64,000 bases of DNA from Desmodus rotundus (taxonomy: Eukaryota > Chordata > Mammalia > Chiroptera > Phyllostomidae): NCBI RefSeq assembly GCF_022682495.2, contig NC_071391.1, positions 113,815,195 through 113,879,194 of the forward strand. Reading direction: 5' to 3'. Numbering within the stretch: position 1 is the first letter of the stretch; every line of letters starts with the position of its first letter. Below are positions 12,501-23,572 of the stretch, one piece after another. A program made the position numbers and the translations under genes. The notes beneath the pieces were generated by a model. That model had not been told where the DNA came from. It did no database searches and worked only from the letters and a program-made list of their open reading frames with translations.

Positions 12501-13440
12501 TTAAACTACTTTCTGTATTTAAGGCAAAGACATTAGATTGAAAGAGAAAAACTTCACATTTGAAATAAAATGTAATTATCCACTAGTTGAGATAAATTTG
12601 AATTTCTAGTATGTGTTATCATCTGACTTTAACTAATACTAATAGAATATTATTCTCTGGAACAATGAGTGCACTATGAGGATTATCATTAACAGCCCAG
12701 TGCGTGTCTCTGTCACACAGCCACTACTACAGGTGTACATCCTTTCCATGTGAGACACATCCCGAGGACAGACTTGGGCAGTAAGTGCCTGTTGTCTATT
12801 AAATCCTAAATAAGAAGTTAGCTTTGCTTGATGGACAAAGGTAGGAACGCAGTAATATAGTTTCAGTATTCACCTAAGGAGTTACACGCCATTATTTTCA
12901 CACAGGCAGGAGACAGCACAGGGACAAGGTGATTTATTTAAACACACACACACACAATGCAAATGAAAGTTGTTGGATATGTAACCTGCATTTCATTTCT
13001 AATTATTTTATAAAGCACGGTGGAAGCCAGAGAACTGACATCGTCTAATTGGTCAAATTTTCTGTTCATGAACATTTTCTGTGTGTGGCTGTTTTTGTCA
13101 CTTCATCTGCATGTTTTCTTTAACACATTTACTAAGTCAGGGCTTCTGCCCCACGCATTTGCATGTACCTGTGTACAACTGAAAGACAGAAGCTGTCGGG
13201 ATGTGATTCACAGCATTTCTGTCATGCTCCTCTTTTGTTCTAGTGAGGATTTAGCAGTTGAAACAGCTGCAATTTGACAACCCTATTACCTAAATCACAA
13301 ATCACATCAGCCCTTTCTTTTATTATCAAAGTTGAGCCACAGAAAAAGATTACATATGAAATTTCCTATTTTACCCTTAATAATATTAAATTTACCTTTA
13401 TCATGTGTTTAAAAAATAAATTGATATTTCATTCATGGGG
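9575..13440. other. Largely single-copy sequence with two short CA repeats
   Basis: This is one of the longest stretches without a clear transposon. It holds (CA)n at 10032-10053 and 12941-12956. The parts at 11850-12110 and 12880-13030 contain few simple repeats and look less decayed than their surroundings, but I recognise no exon. Frames at 10138-10413 (both strands), 11588, 12128 (minus), 13020 and 13274 are short and without domain similarity that I can see. Confidence 0.5.
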
Positions 13441-13494
13441 GCTCACAAGCATAAGAAAGCACTAGTGTTGCCCAAATAGTGACAGATGGGAGCT

Positions 13495-14320
13495 CCAGTT
13501 AAGAAATGAATCCAGGATGTAAAGTGGTATAGCTGTAATGGAAAACAGTATAGAGATTCCCTAAAAATTAAAAATAGATCAACCATGTGATTCAGCAATT
13601 CCACTTCTGGGTATTTATCCAAAAGAACTGAAATAGGATCTTGAACGGTTATTTGTGCTTGCGTGTTCATTGAAGCCTTATTCACTACAGCTAAGAGGTA
13701 AAAACTACCTAAGTGTCCATCTATGGATAAACGGATGAAGAAATGTGGTCGTGTATGCAATGGAGTGTTACTCAGCCATGGGAAAAAAGGCATCTCGCCA
13801 TATGCAACAACGTGACTAAAATTGAGGACAGCATGCTAAGTGAAGTAAGTCAAGGCAGATAAACAAGTACTACATGACCTCACTTATATGTAGAATCTTA
13901 AAAAAACAAATTTATAGAAACAGAGATTATGGTTGGGCATGGGAAATCAGATATTGGTCAGAGGGTAGAAATTTGCACTTATAAGAGAAATAAGTCCTGG
14001 GGATGTAATGAACAGCATGATGACTGTGGTTAACAATGCTGTGTTATATACGAGGAAGCATCTGAGAGTAAATTTTAAATGTCCTCACCATAACAAAAAT
14101 AACAAAAGATAAAGGTAACTATGTATGATGGAGGATGTGTTAACTAACCTTATTATGGTTATATATATATATATATATATATACACATACATATATATAC
14201 ATATATATATACACATATATATATGTGTGTGTGTGTGCATCAAATCATCACATTGTACACCTTAAACTTAAGCATTCTGTTTCAAAAAAGCTGGAAAAAT
14301 AAAACTAATTTAAAAAGAAA
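13495..14320 (+). mobile_element. L1 3' end (ORF2 C-terminus plus 3' UTR)
   Basis: The segment has the classic L1 order: 'ggaaaacagtatagagattcc', 'cagcaattccacttctggg', 'tatttatccaaaagaactga', 'aagtgtccatctatgg', 'gcatgctaagtgaagtaagt', then 'cattgtacaccttaaac' and an A-rich end. It is 5'-truncated and carries stops in all frames. A TA/CA microsatellite sits inside it at 14160-14238. The 116-codon minus frame at 13443-13793 is the antisense of ORF2. Confidence 0.9.
14160..14238. repeat. (TA)n/(CA)n/(GT)n compound microsatellite within L1
   Basis: A TA run is followed by TACA steps and a terminal (GT)n. It lies in the 3' UTR of the L1 at 13495-14320. Confidence 0.9.
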
Positions 14321-14760
14321 ATGTGGCGTATGCATACAATGGAATAGAAATCAGCATAAAACAGAAAATTCTGTCATATTGTGCAGCATGGGTGAACCTT
14401 GAGGACGTCATGCTGAGTAAATCAGCCAGACGCAGAAGGACAAACCCTGCATGACTCCACTTACGTGTGGTGTCTAACGTAATCAAACTCCGGAAACAGA
14501 AAGTGGAACGGTGATACCGGGGGCTGGGGAGAAGGGGTGAGGGACTGGGGAGTTACTTCAGACACACACGGGAGCAAAAGTTCTGGAGATCTGCTGTCCA
14601 ACGTTTGCCCATACTTAACAATTCTGGACCTTGCACTCCAAGAATTAAGAAGGTAGATTTCATGCTTCACGATAAGAAGAGAGGGACGAAAGAATGGGAG
14701 ACTCAATACAGAAGCTCAGCTACTTGCTAACTTTCTCACTGAAAGTACTTTTCTACTGAA
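14321..14760 (+). mobile_element. Second L1 3' end, abutting the first
   Basis: Immediately after the A-rich end of the previous L1 the text restarts at 'atgtggcgtatgcatacaatg' and runs through 'gaaccttgaggacgtcatgc', 'gctggggagaaggggtg' and 'gttctggagatctgctg'. This is an older L1 3' UTR type than its left neighbour. Two L1 ends of different type lie in tandem, same strand. Confidence 0.85.
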
Positions 14761-14779
14761 ATATTTAAACTTTTTAAAA

Positions 14780-15260
14780 AATCTAGAAATTATAAACTCT
14801 GGAAACACTGCGATGATCTCCAGAAATCATGGATAACATGAGGTTCTGGAACTCTGAGGAAGACCTTCGCCAGCCCGTGAGCTGCTTATAGACTTCCACA
14901 GTTATTACATCACAGCAAGCACGAAGCAGCGGGTTCTGGAACGAAACAGTGTACAGGAGTCTGGGACATCAGGCGAACATTAGTCAAATGAGACTAATCG
15001 ATTTCAGATGGAATTCTTGAACCAATTATAATGGAAATTATTAGTGAGTACCTGAAAGGAGGTACACATACCAATCAGCTTCAATATGGGTTCAGACAAA
15101 CTAAGTCATGTCAGACTAATTCAATTTCTCCTTTTAATCAGGTTAGTAGCTTAATAGATCAGGGAATATTAGAGACACTGCAGACAGGGTCTGAAGTTCA
15201 GCCAGCTATTTGACAAGTCTTTGATGTTTTTCTTCTTGATGAGATAATTAAAATAAGCTT
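14780..15260 (+). mobile_element. CR1/L3-like ancient LINE fragment (reverse transcriptase part)
   Basis: A 60-codon open frame at 15031-15213 includes 'QYGFRQTKSCQTN' followed by a 'FNQVSSLIDQG'-type segment. This resembles the conserved CR1/L3 reverse transcriptase block just before the 'DFSKAFD' catalytic motif. DNA such as 'gtcatgtcagactaattcaa' and 'agatcagggaatattaga' agrees. After it the frame drifts: the catalytic aspartate region is replaced by 'ctatttgacaagtctttg', still similar at DNA level. This is a long-dead element, and the 14780-15000 part is less certain. Confidence 0.6.
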
Positions 15261-15339
15261 GATTTAGAAGGAATTTCTGCTTGAAGAAAAGTTATAGTAA
15301 TGTGTAAATTATTTCTAAAGTATTAAGCTAATGACAAGT

Positions 15340-15490
15340 ATAACTGTATTTGTAAGCCACTACTGCTATGTACTTTACATGCAGGGTCTGACTTTGTTAA
15401 CCCTTAATAATCTTTCATATGTTGCAAGCCTTCTTCAAGTTAGAAAACTGAGGCAAAGGAAAGTTAAGTACTTTGTATACAGTCACATAC
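15340..15490 (-). mobile_element. MIR SINE fragment, antisense
   Basis: 'aaaactgaggcaaaggaaagttaagtacttt...cagtcacat' corresponds to the MIR block 'gaaactgaggcacagagaggttaagtaacttgcccaaggtcacac'. It is diverged, as expected for a mammal-wide repeat. Confidence 0.6.
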
Positions 15491-15491
15491 A

Positions 15492-15680
15492 CCAAAAAGG
15501 TCGCTGATTCAATTCCCAGTCAGAGCACATACCTAAGTGGTGGGTTCCATCCCTGGTTGGAGAGCGTACAGGAGACAACCGGTTGATCTCTCTTACTCTC
15601 ACACTCTCTCTCTCCCCCTCCCTTCATCTCTCTCTAAAATCAATAAATAAGCCCTCATGTGAGGATTTAAAAAAAGACAT
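15492..15680 (+). mobile_element. VES SINE, 5'-truncated
   Basis: It starts inside the VES body at 'gctgattcaattcccagtca' and continues through 'ggttggagagcgtacaggag', a CT-rich zone and 'aaaatcaataaataagccct', then a short A-run. The first third is missing. Confidence 0.85.
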
Positions 15681-15759
15681 AAAGGACACACTCATCAATT
15701 TTAGAATAACATGTATCTGAAATAATAGGAAATACTCTGGATAGTATAATTTGCATTAG

Positions 15760-16258
15760 AGTTTGCCTTCCTGAATTCATTTCTTGTGGCTACTGTTAAC
15801 AAATTCCCATAAACTTAATGGTTAAAACAACAAAAACTTATAGTTCTGTAGGCTTGAAGTCCAACATGGCCTCCGTGGGCTAAAATGAAGGGGTCGACAA
15901 GGCTACGTTACTTCTAAAGTCTCTAAGAAAGAATCTGCCTACTTACCTTCTCTAGCTTCTATAGGTGCTTGCTCTCCTTGGCTTGTGGCCCCATTCCATC
16001 TCGCTGTCCCTCTCTTCGGTAGCTACATCTTCCTCTGATTCTCTTCCTCTCTGTCCCTGTACCACACTTGTGATTTAAATTGAGTTTACCCAAACAGCTA
16101 GGCTAATCTCCCTCTTTTAAGGTCAGCTGGTTAACAACCTTAATTTCTATCTGCAGACTCAATCCCCTTTGCTTTGCAACAACCTAGCATATCCTCTGAG
16201 GTTAGGATATCAACATCTTTGGGTAGGCCATTTTTCTGTCTGCCACATCCTCTATAAT
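15760..16258 (-). mobile_element. MaLR/MLT1 LTR, antisense
   Basis: On the plus strand it begins 'ttgtggctactgttaacaaa' and continues 'ttagttctgtaggcttgaag'-like text, 'aaggggtcgacaaggctacg', 'ccttggcttgtggcccca', 'ctcttttaaggtcagctgg' and 'catctttgggtaggccat'. This is the reverse complement of a full MLT1-class LTR. No internal retroviral sequence is visible on either side, so it is probably a solo LTR. Confidence 0.75.
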
Positions 16259-16259
16259 T

Positions 16260-17728
16260 AATTTCCTGTGTCATAGCATAGTGAAATTGCTAAGGCATAT
16301 AGATATCTAGGTTTGTCATTTGGTGAGCATTGCTTTTTTTTTTTTCCCTCCTGTACCTACTTGCACCAACTTTCAAGTGAAATTTCTACTTTAATATCTC
16401 CTACTTAAAACCTAATATTCTTTGTTTATTACCCTATAGGTAATATTCCACTAATTTCATGGCTTATAAGATCCATAATGGTGTGGAAGTTGAAAACTAT
16501 TGAAGCTGGGTGATGAATATAAGAGGATATGCAAATGGATTATACATATATATACACATATATATGTATATATGCAGCATTAGTTAACTTTTTAATATAG
16601 TTTTAATTTTAAATAACAAAGATTTAAAAATAGACATGAGTTTTATTATACTATATAAGAGGTGTATCATGAGAGCAATCTAAAAGCTAATACAATAAAT
16701 ATTAGATAAAATAATATTAGCTAAAATAATAATATGTAATATTAGGTAAATATTAATGAATAATAGAACTGTAATACACACATGTAGGACAAGAAAGAAA
16801 GTATTTCACAGTATCGTCATCTATAAACAACTGATCTATGATATCCACTTCTGAGTACTTCAGTTGAAAGAAATGGAGACAAACTGGGACATATTCATAA
16901 GGGATTAGCTAAAATGATGGATGAATAGCAATCCTCTTAAATTTGGTTCAAGAAATAATATTTAGCTCTTCAAATAAAAAATGCTGGAAAATGTTATCAG
17001 TACATAAAGAATTGTCATGGTAGAAAAAGAAAGAACTATTTTTATTTCCCTGTCTCCTGATAGGGCCATGATTCAGCAGGTCCATGGGAAGAGTTTTTGG
17101 TGTCTATAGTAATTCCAGTTCTACAAAGATAAAAAAGCTGTCTTAAATGATGATGAGATGGATGTCTCCATAAGGAGGATCCAAACGATAATTTGTGTGT
17201 TGTACCTCAGATTTTTGACGTTTCTTCTAACCTAGACTGAGAATTTGGTAGTGGATGAAACTTTGACCCTTTTGGTTAGTAGAATCTCTAAGCCATGCAT
17301 CACATGCTACGTAATTTCTCAGTGTTGCAGCATCACTGTTGGCTATTATAATTACACTGACGTGGCCAGACTGTACAAGAGAAGTCTCGTCCCTTTGAAA
17401 CAACTTACAACGGGCACCCTATGTATCTTACCTGACTGAGGGCGGTGGGATTTACCACTGTCGGTAATGAAATACCAAGCCCATAGGGTGGTTGTGGGAG
17501 GAAAAAACAATACTTGCCAAATAATATTGAGCCAGTAATTGATGGAATCCGTCTGGCATATCCTATTTCATAACCTGACCTCTGCACGCAGGTGAAGTAA
17601 GATATTTTGGGCCAGATATCTATATCCCCTGCATATACCTGGGTCATTCCTCCTCAGCTATACTGGGATAACTCTCCCCTTGTCTCTCTCTCAAAATGCC
17701 CCAGATCTCATGGTTTTGGCTTTTAACT
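16260..17728. other. Unclassified sequence, partly old repeat
   Basis: It holds a TA/CA patch at 16540-16578 and AT-rich text. The 17050-17660 part looks like decayed repeat or LTR-internal sequence, but I cannot assign it. The 80-codon minus frame at 17405-17647 has no recognised motif. Confidence 0.4.
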
Positions 17729-17729
17729 T

Positions 17730-18042
17730 TTCTTTTTTTTTAATTCTTTTAATATTGATTCTATTTTTTCCATTATCATTTAGTCCCCTTATACCCCCCT
17801 CAACAAGCAATCACCACACTATTTTCCATGCCCATGAGTCCATTTTCCCTTTTTCTCAGTCCCTCTCCCCCTCCCCCCACTAGCTGTCATTTGCTCTTCA
17901 TCTACGAGTCTGTCTCCATTTTATTTTTAGTTCAGTTTGTTCATTACATTCCACATATGACTGGGTATGGATGGACCTGGAGAACATTATGCTAAGTGAA
18001 ATAAGCCAGTCAGAGAACAACAAATACCACATGATTTCACTT
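17730..18042 (-). mobile_element. L1 3' end with 5' inversion (twin priming)
   Basis: 17730-17958 is L1 3' UTR in antisense, starting with the poly(T) complement of the tail and ending 'ttacattccacatatga'. From 17962 the orientation flips: 'ggatggacctggagaacatt...ccacatgatttcac' is the segment just upstream in L1, but in sense. This two-part inverted order is what twin priming produces during target-primed reverse transcription. Confidence 0.75.
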
Positions 18043-18240
18043 GTTTTTTCCCTTTATTTTTGGTGTTGGCACTATTACAGATGTCTCCATTCCACCCCGT
18101 CGTCACTTTGCCTGACTCCACCCAGCCTCCACCTTCCCCTTCCCTCTGGCCATCACCACACTTGTCTGTGTCTATGAGCTATACATGTTTTTTGGCTAAT
18201 CACTTGACCTTCTTTCTTGTTCACTTTTTTCATATAACTT
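18043..18240 (-). mobile_element. Additional L1 3' UTR fragment, antisense
   Basis: 'ccatcaccacacttgtctgtg...gttttttggctaatcactt' matches the antisense L1 3' UTR also seen at 53490-53600. It overlaps in consensus position with the copy to its left, so it is a separate insertion. Confidence 0.7.
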
Positions 18241-18479
18241 TATGCAGTTTTTGGAAAACCTTTCTTCAAGTAACATTTAATGCTCTACCATCATTATTTT
18301 CCAAGCAGTCTCAGTCTCTTATCCATTGCTATCAGATGCTTGATGAATAAAAAACATATTTCAGTTATGTCAATCAAGTATGCACAGACACATATACTGA
18401 AATGTTCAGCTCTTTCCAGCTGTCATAGGACAATGTTACATACAAAAAAGATGTTTTCAACTTATTAATTGGTGTTTAA

Positions 18480-18770
18480 ACTCCTCATTTGTGAATAAAT
18501 TTCATATATTTTTAAATGTTTCACAGCTATAATCTCTTTTGATCATTGCAAGAACTGTTAAAAAAGAGAGATGTCATGCAGGAACGAAGACCCAATGTCT
18601 TTGCCCAGGGCAACATTGCTGGTTCAAGGTCACAGAGCAGTGGAGGTGCTGCTACTATCCTGTACTAATCCCATGAGACAGGAGGAGAACCAGGCTTTGA
18701 ACCTTGGACTTCTATTTATAAGTTCAATGCTCTTTTCACTAAGCTATGTGACCTTTCCAAGTAAAATGCC
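18480..18770 (-). mobile_element. MIR SINE, antisense
   Basis: 'ttgctggttcaaggtcacag...gaaccaggctttgaacct...ctcttttcactaagctatg' follows the MIR consensus from core to tRNA-like end. Confidence 0.65.
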
Positions 18771-18825
18771 ACATTTTTTCAAACGTGGCAATTCGATTTC
18801 AGTGTGACTTTGAGGCAGTGATTCT

Positions 18826-18924
18826 TGTAGGAAAGAGAGAAGAGAGGGAGATGGAGGCAGAGGGAGAGGAAGGGGGAGAGTGAGAGAGAGAGGGAAAGAG
18901 AGAGAGAGAAAGAGAGAGAGAGGA
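18826..18924. repeat. (GA)n low-complexity tract
   Basis: Purine-only GA/GGA text of about 100 bp, with no SINE head on either side. Confidence 0.85.
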
Positions 18925-18929
18925 ATCCT

Positions 18930-20725
18930 AAGCAAAAAACTCCAGTTAACCCTAGCAAATAAATTTGATTTATTTTTCTTATGGACCTAATTAGTGTTGG
19001 AATTAATCTGAAATGAATAGCTACAGTTTTCTCATCTTTAATTTGCCATATAGAGCAACTTTAAAAAGTACTCAGTGACATTTTAGAGTAAATATGACAA
19101 GCAAATGTAAATGTAATTACACAAGTCATATATGGTATGAGTCATTTGCAAAGTTCACCACAAATGAGTTACACTGCACAGAACCCACTTGTCACTTAAG
19201 AAAATGAGATCATCTGCTTTCACATATGAAGGAAGAAATTTAACAGTGCATTAATTCAGTCCAAGCCAGAAAACGTCCAAATCGATAATGGCTTGGGTTA
19301 AAGTAATATAACAATGAGGATATTTTCTATTTACCTCTCTCTTGATGAATGCTGATAGAGAAAAGGAAGGGAAAATCTGAAGAATATGTGTATAACCTCA
19401 ACAAAGTGTGAGTTTGAGAGGTTATGTGAATAAAAGACAGGTGGATATCTCTTTTGTTTAAACTCTTTATTATTTTATGTCTCTGAACTATACATTTTCA
19501 TAATACACATGTTCTAATTTTCTGTGAGATACCATGCAATTAGCAAAAATTTTTTCTTTGTCATATATTTGGCCAGATCATAAAGAGAAGAAATTATGTG
19601 CATGATGAAGGGTAATAATAGCTAAATAGTAAAGTGTAATTTTTGTAGAAAATATGCTCTGTGCTATGTGTACCATTGTTGCTGTCTGTAATTGGTTTCA
19701 ATGTAAGTTTTTCCAAAGTGTGAAAGAAATGATGTCTGTTCCACATTATAGAAAATTATTTCAAAATGAACATTTTGGATTGTTCCTTCTATCCTGACAT
19801 GTGCTCTGTTGTTGTAAGTCACTGGCCTTCTACACTCTGTTTTAAAGAATAAACATACAAAATCACAGAATACTGGTGAAGGATATAAGGCTGTTATTTC
19901 AAGGACAAAGCTATTGCACTAAGATGCTTACTCACAACTTGCCCTCTTTCCCTGAACTTTAAATATGGCTTCCTGTTCCCATTATTTCTGCTTGGCACTG
20001 CTGAGTTTCTTCTTATACTTTATCAGAGAGAGCTCTCCTATCTCTTCACTCCTGAAGCTCAAGGTTGTTTCAACCCCACATACTGCTTCTTGCTTCTAAA
20101 CTTTTTCCATTCACAAGTTACTCCAGCAGTAATTTACTACTGTAAAGTAAAATATGTGTAATATATATAAAAGTAAAAATATATTTAATTTTATAGTAAT
20201 TTTGTGTCTACAGATACTCCCTATGGCAAGACTCCTTCCTTGCCCCCTCATTCCTTTTCTTTCCATTCCCTCCACCTTCTTTCTTTTCTTTCTATTATTC
20301 TCTCTCCCTCCTCCCTAGCTTTTTACATGTTACATATTTTTACAGTATAATTTTTTAAGACTTTGAAATAGCCAGTTTGGGAGAATTTTGGACCCCCCCC
20401 CAAAGAAAAACAGCCACTAACCCATTTTTAACGATTAGAATAATAATTTAATGATAAGGTTGGAGAATAACTTCAAGCTCTTTTACATAACAGACTTAAC
20501 TCTAGAAGCAGCAGTTGAGGATAGGTTTATTTATTTATGTTTACTTTGGTTGTTTTTCTTGTACACCTTATACTTTTTGTTAATTTATCTCAACTCATTG
20601 GCTTTTGTGTTGCCCATTTTACTCCCAGTTGTTGAAAATAAGTTCTCTCTTAAAGTCTTATTAGGAGAAGATGATCATCTCAAGTATAGGGTACTCCAGT
20701 GAAAGCGTATCCTAAAAGTTGAAAG
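18930..20725. other. AT-rich single-copy sequence
   Basis: No gene or clear repeat. A pyrimidine-rich patch lies at 20235-20310. The 83-codon frame at 20451-20702 is hydrophobic but has no recognisable family features. Confidence 0.5.
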
Positions 20726-20758
<33 letters not shown>

Positions 20759-20950
20759 CACACAATAATCTCTTTCTATATAGATTATATAGATTATGTA
20801 TGTGATATAATATATAATATATAGATTATATGTTATATAATATATAGATACATAGATTATATATAATATGTATAGATTATATAATATATTATCTCTATAT
20901 AATAATCTGTATATATGTATATAAATGTGTATATATATATAATCTATCTC
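20726..20950. repeat. (CT)n(CA)n microsatellite followed by AT-rich palindromic tract
   Basis: The CT and CA runs end near 20764. From 20775 to 20950 a 'tatagattatata' word repeats with variants, and its complement 'tataatctat' occurs near the end, so the block can form AT-rich hairpins. Confidence 0.8.
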
Positions 20951-22424
20951 TTTGATTTCATGTCATATTAACCTTAAGAGTCCATGAACTTTCTAATGCT
21001 TGCATTTCATAGCAGTTTACAGGCTAGGAACTGGAACTCAGGTTGAGTAAAGGTGAGCATAGGTGTGGTCCTGCATTGGGAGGAATGCATTTGTAGATGC
21101 CTAGAGACCTAACTTCTCTTATAGATCTGCTGGAAGCCAGGCAAGAAGATAACAATAGTTTTAAAAGTTCTACTACTATTTATGTAGCAGTTAGCCTCTT
21201 GAATCAATGTGTGTGGTACTAATTTTATTTGGGGGGCATTTTTGCACAATAACATGTCATACAGAATAACTTTGTCTGACTGATTACCACTTATATTTTT
21301 GAATTACATTCAAGAACATCTCAGTTTCTGTTGATCACATCAGGCTATATTTGGTTCTATTAGTAATGGACAGGCATTTATTTACCACCAGTCATGGAAG
21401 AGACTGATCATTGCCTTGGAGGGAGGAAGGAATCAAAACACTGTAAAACACCAACCACATCTTACAGGTTTTATAATCTAGCTGAAAGTCATAACAAAAT
21501 CCCTGCTGGAGCAAATAACAATGCAAATGAGTGTAGGTGGGTACCAAGTGTGTGGCACAGAGAAGTGCTGTGGAAGTTTTAAGGGAAGAGAGCATTTATA
21601 AGCAGTCAGAGTGGCTTATACATATACATGAGGATGGATTTAAATGGTCCATAGCAACCATTTTTCCCTCCTCCACGCCCCTCCCTTCTCTTTCTCTTGT
21701 TGGTTCTCTCCCTCTCTTCCTCTTTCTTTGCAGACTTAAACTTTGGCTTTTGGACAGTATGTGATTGCCATCACTGTTAGGATTCTGATGTTCTTGCACA
21801 TTCATGCCCACCTTTGTGTCCTTAGGGGTCCTCATGGAGCCTGACAGATGCAATGTCACCCGTGGTTAAGTGAAGGGAGCCCATCCACGCACGATGTGGG
21901 CCACGAGCCCTTGTTTCCTTTCCAGCTGCACACTCAGTCCAGATGTTTAGGTTTTGAACTTTTAAGAGAGAAGGAAAGACCTAATGCCAGTTATTTTTTG
22001 TTGTTTGTGTGCGACTTTATGTTCATTTTAATATCTACATATGCAGGGCTTTAGTGGTTGTTGTGAATGGGCTGAACATTTAATATAATAGTAATATGTT
22101 TGGGGGTCAAAAGTTTTAATGCTTTGTAATTTGGATTTGTTAATGTTATTTGGAAGCTATTGATTGAACACGTACATTTAAGTCTTTAAGTACACTAGGG
22201 AAAAAAAGCCACAGAGGTAGAAAATATGTCCAACATTAAATTGGAATCATTTTGTTGTTTCTTCAAAAAAATTCTATCTGTAAAAAAAATATGGATGGTT
22301 AGGTGAGCACATTTATCATCCAGACACCACCACCTTTATTTTACCCATGGTTTCACCATGGTTCTCTGCAGTTTGAGATATTTTTCCACGGGTACAGATA
22401 CAGCAGGAATCCAAGGCCACACTA
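20951..22424. other. Single-copy sequence with a strong polypyrimidine tract
   Basis: No repeat is recognised. At 21660-21733 a pyrimidine-rich run of about 70 bases ends in 'tctttctttgcag', which resembles a strong 3' splice acceptor. No convincing donor or conserved frame follows within the next few hundred bases. Confidence 0.4.
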
Positions 22425-22433
22425 AAAAATCAC

Positions 22434-22724
22434 CAAATGGCCCTGGCTGGTGTGGATCAGTTGTTTGGAGCCTCTTCTTGTAACCAAAATGTTGTGGGTT
22501 TGATTCCTGGTCAGGGCCCGTACCTAGGTTGTGGGTTCCATCCCACATCCAGGCACATACGATCTGTGGTTGGGGCGCAAGTGGTCTCTGGTTTCAGTGG
22601 GAGGCAATCAATCAATGCTTCTCTCTCCTATTGATGTTTCTCTCTCTCTCCCTTCCTCTCTTCACTCCTCTCTCTCTAAAATCAATGGAAAATAAAAATG
22701 TCCTCAGATGAGGATAAAAAAATA
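22434..22724 (+). mobile_element. VES SINE, full length, sense
   Basis: It begins 'ccctggctggtgtggatcag', continues with 'ggtttgattcctggtcaggg', 'gttgtgggttccatccc', a long CT-rich zone, and ends 'aaaatcaatggaaaataaaa...cctcagatgagga'. Probable short target-site duplication 'aaaaatcac' at 22425-22433 and 22725-22733. At about 290 bp this is the longer VES form, which carries the 'cctcagatgagga' tail that the shorter copies lack. Confidence 0.92.
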
Positions 22725-22875
22725 AAAATCACATCACTGAATGAACATTAAAACCCTTGCGTTCCATCTGATCTAGAAGCAGCTCATTAACCTTTTTGTG
22801 ATGGATTGTTTGGTCTCTTAATATTTAGAATGGGCAACAGAAAAATCTCCTGCTTGATGGCCAAAGAGCTTAATG

Positions 22876-22898
22876 TTGTGTGTGTGTGTGTGTGTGTA
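22876..22898. repeat. (GT)n microsatellite
   Basis: Eleven GT units. Confidence 0.9.
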
Positions 22899-23532
22899 TT
22901 CACACATAAAAGAGAGGAAGAAAGAGAAAGCAAAAAAGAACAAACGTATAAGGGCTTTGGAAATATAAAATTTAGCATTATTTTCCCACAGTGAATATAA
23001 AGGCTGTCAGAGTAATCAAATTAATGACTCTAAACATTATTAGCCTCTATTTTTAGGAGAGACTCAAAAACATTGTTTGTGAGGGTCATTTCCTAAGAAT
23101 TCTCTTATTACTAAAATAAGTAAGAAATAGGCATCTTGCGTTTATCGCATCCGTAAGGAGGGAAAAAAACACCGGTTACAGAACATTAAGATATATAACT
23201 GGCCATGTATTTTGTAAAATAAATACATGATAAATATATAATCAGCACTTTAAGAATCTCACAAGTTCTATCTATTTCTAAGTACCTGGAAATGTCAAAA
23301 GCAAAACAAAAAACCATGAAAAATGTTTAAATTCTACTGCTTCTTTTACATATTGGCTGTGTTATTTTGTTTCTAAAAAGAAAGTAGAAAGTCAGAACAG
23401 AAAATTTTGTTTGTATGCCATTTAAACAATTTTAAACCTTAAATCTAACTTCCTGAAATTTCTTAATTCATTTCATGTTAAAGTCTTCTTAAATAACAAC
23501 TCCCACATAAAATCTAACTAAAACTCTGGGAT

Positions 23533-23536
<4 letters not shown>

Positions 23537-23570
<34 letters not shown>
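23537..23570. repeat. (GT)n microsatellite
   Basis: About seventeen perfect TG/GT units; long and pure enough to be polymorphic. Confidence 0.95.

Positions 23571-23572
<2 letters not shown>

Noticed and set aside
17405..17647. 80-codon minus frame that looks protein-like
   Set aside because: I could not match it to any family, and the surrounding DNA looks like decayed repeat; not enough to call.
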